This document shows positions 4,985 through 5,150 of a stretch of 5,150 bases of DNA, one piece after another; positions within the stretch are counted from its first letter, which is position 1, and each line of letters opens with the position of its first letter. Source of the DNA: an uncultured Clostridia bacterium (GTDB lineage Bacteria > Bacillota > Clostridia > Oscillospirales > Ruminococcaceae); the NCBI GenBank assembly GCA_947175045.1, contig CAMWLH010000187.1, positions 1 through 5,150 of the forward strand. The letters run 5' to 3'. A program made the translations under genes and the position numbers. The notes beneath the pieces are model-generated. The model was not told the origin of the DNA and ran no database searches. It saw nothing but the letters and a program-made list of their open reading frames with translations.

Positions 4985-5150
4985 ATGAACGAACTGAACA
5001 TCAAGGACTATATTCGCAGGGAATTACCTACGGACGACAGGGATATCGCGCTGGATTTTTTTGCTTATCTGGAAGATAAGCCCATGCCCTTTTATAAGGA
5101 TACCGGATGGCGCTTTTCCACATCGCCGCGCCCCCGAGACGGCGCTCCGG
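4985..5150 (+). CDS. Unidentified protein, N-terminal 55 residues (3' truncated by window edge)
   Basis: The ATG has GGGAG at 4972-4976, 8 bases upstream, and lies downstream of the consensus promoter and dyad; the frame is open to the end of the window. The visible protein starts MNELNIKDYIRRELPTDD and continues with a probable amphipathic helix containing DIALDFFAYLED (20-31). It has no signal peptide or membrane segment. I do not recognise the family with confidence, although the start has the look of small cytoplasmic clostridial hypotheticals. The last dozen or so codons change character, becoming rich in Pro, Arg and Ser with CCC/CGA/CCG codons, while the last 50 bases are about 72% GC. 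Either the protein changes composition here or the frame is disturbed. The start and frame are well supported; the function is not. Confidence 0.7.
   Translation, partial: MNELNIKDYIRRELPTDDRDIALDFFAYLEDKPMPFYKDTGWRFSTSPRPRDGAP

Noticed and set aside
1..5150. CRISPR array, tRNA, rRNA or insertion sequence
   Set aside because: No regularly spaced repeats, no tRNA cloverleaf or rRNA-like stretch, and no transposase reading frame were seen on either strand.

Overview
The window comes from a bacterial chromosome, most likely a low-to-medium GC anaerobic Firmicute of the Clostridia (Ruminococcus/Oscillospiraceae type). The support is short gene spacing, strong GGAGG-type ribosome binding sites, a consensus sigma-A promoter, a Bacillus-like SpeE, and a polyamine gene cluster of the kind known in gut Clostridia. 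This placement is inferred from style and gene content, as no rRNA or marker gene is present. All credible genes lie on the + strand.

Region 1 (1-2825) is a tight operon with gaps of 31, 1 and 6 bases. It holds the C-terminal two thirds of a PLP-dependent Orn/Lys/Arg decarboxylase (probably the arginine decarboxylase SpeA, cut by the left edge), two tandem acidic paralogues of the DMP19/DUF4375 type, and a complete spermidine synthase (SpeE). Region 2 (2826-3040) is a 215-base intergenic stretch with a long branched palindrome ending in a T-run just before the next gene's ribosome binding site. It is a candidate attenuator or dispersed repeat. Region 3 (3041-4243) is a saccharopine-dehydrogenase-fold enzyme of the carboxy(nor)spermidine dehydrogenase type.

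Region 4 (4244-5150) is more AT-rich and looks accessory. It has a GNAT acetyltransferase preceded by a hairpin, a 19-codon ORF that looks like the broken-off N-terminus of a PhnB-like VOC protein, a textbook sigma-A promoter (TTGACA, 17 bases, TATAAT), a 9-bp dyad over the predicted transcript start, and the first 55 codons of an unidentified gene.

Taken together, the window encodes spermidine biosynthesis: arginine to agmatine (SpeA), then aminopropyl transfer by SpeE (needs decarboxylated SAM) and/or aspartate-semialdehyde-dependent condensation by the dehydrogenase (needs a partner carboxy(nor)spermidine decarboxylase). Neither SpeD nor the partner decarboxylase is in view. No wholly new system is demonstrated. 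The best leads are the paired DMP19-like proteins inside the polyamine operon, the structured leader before the dehydrogenase, and the remnant/promoter/dyad junction near 4.8-5.0 kb.
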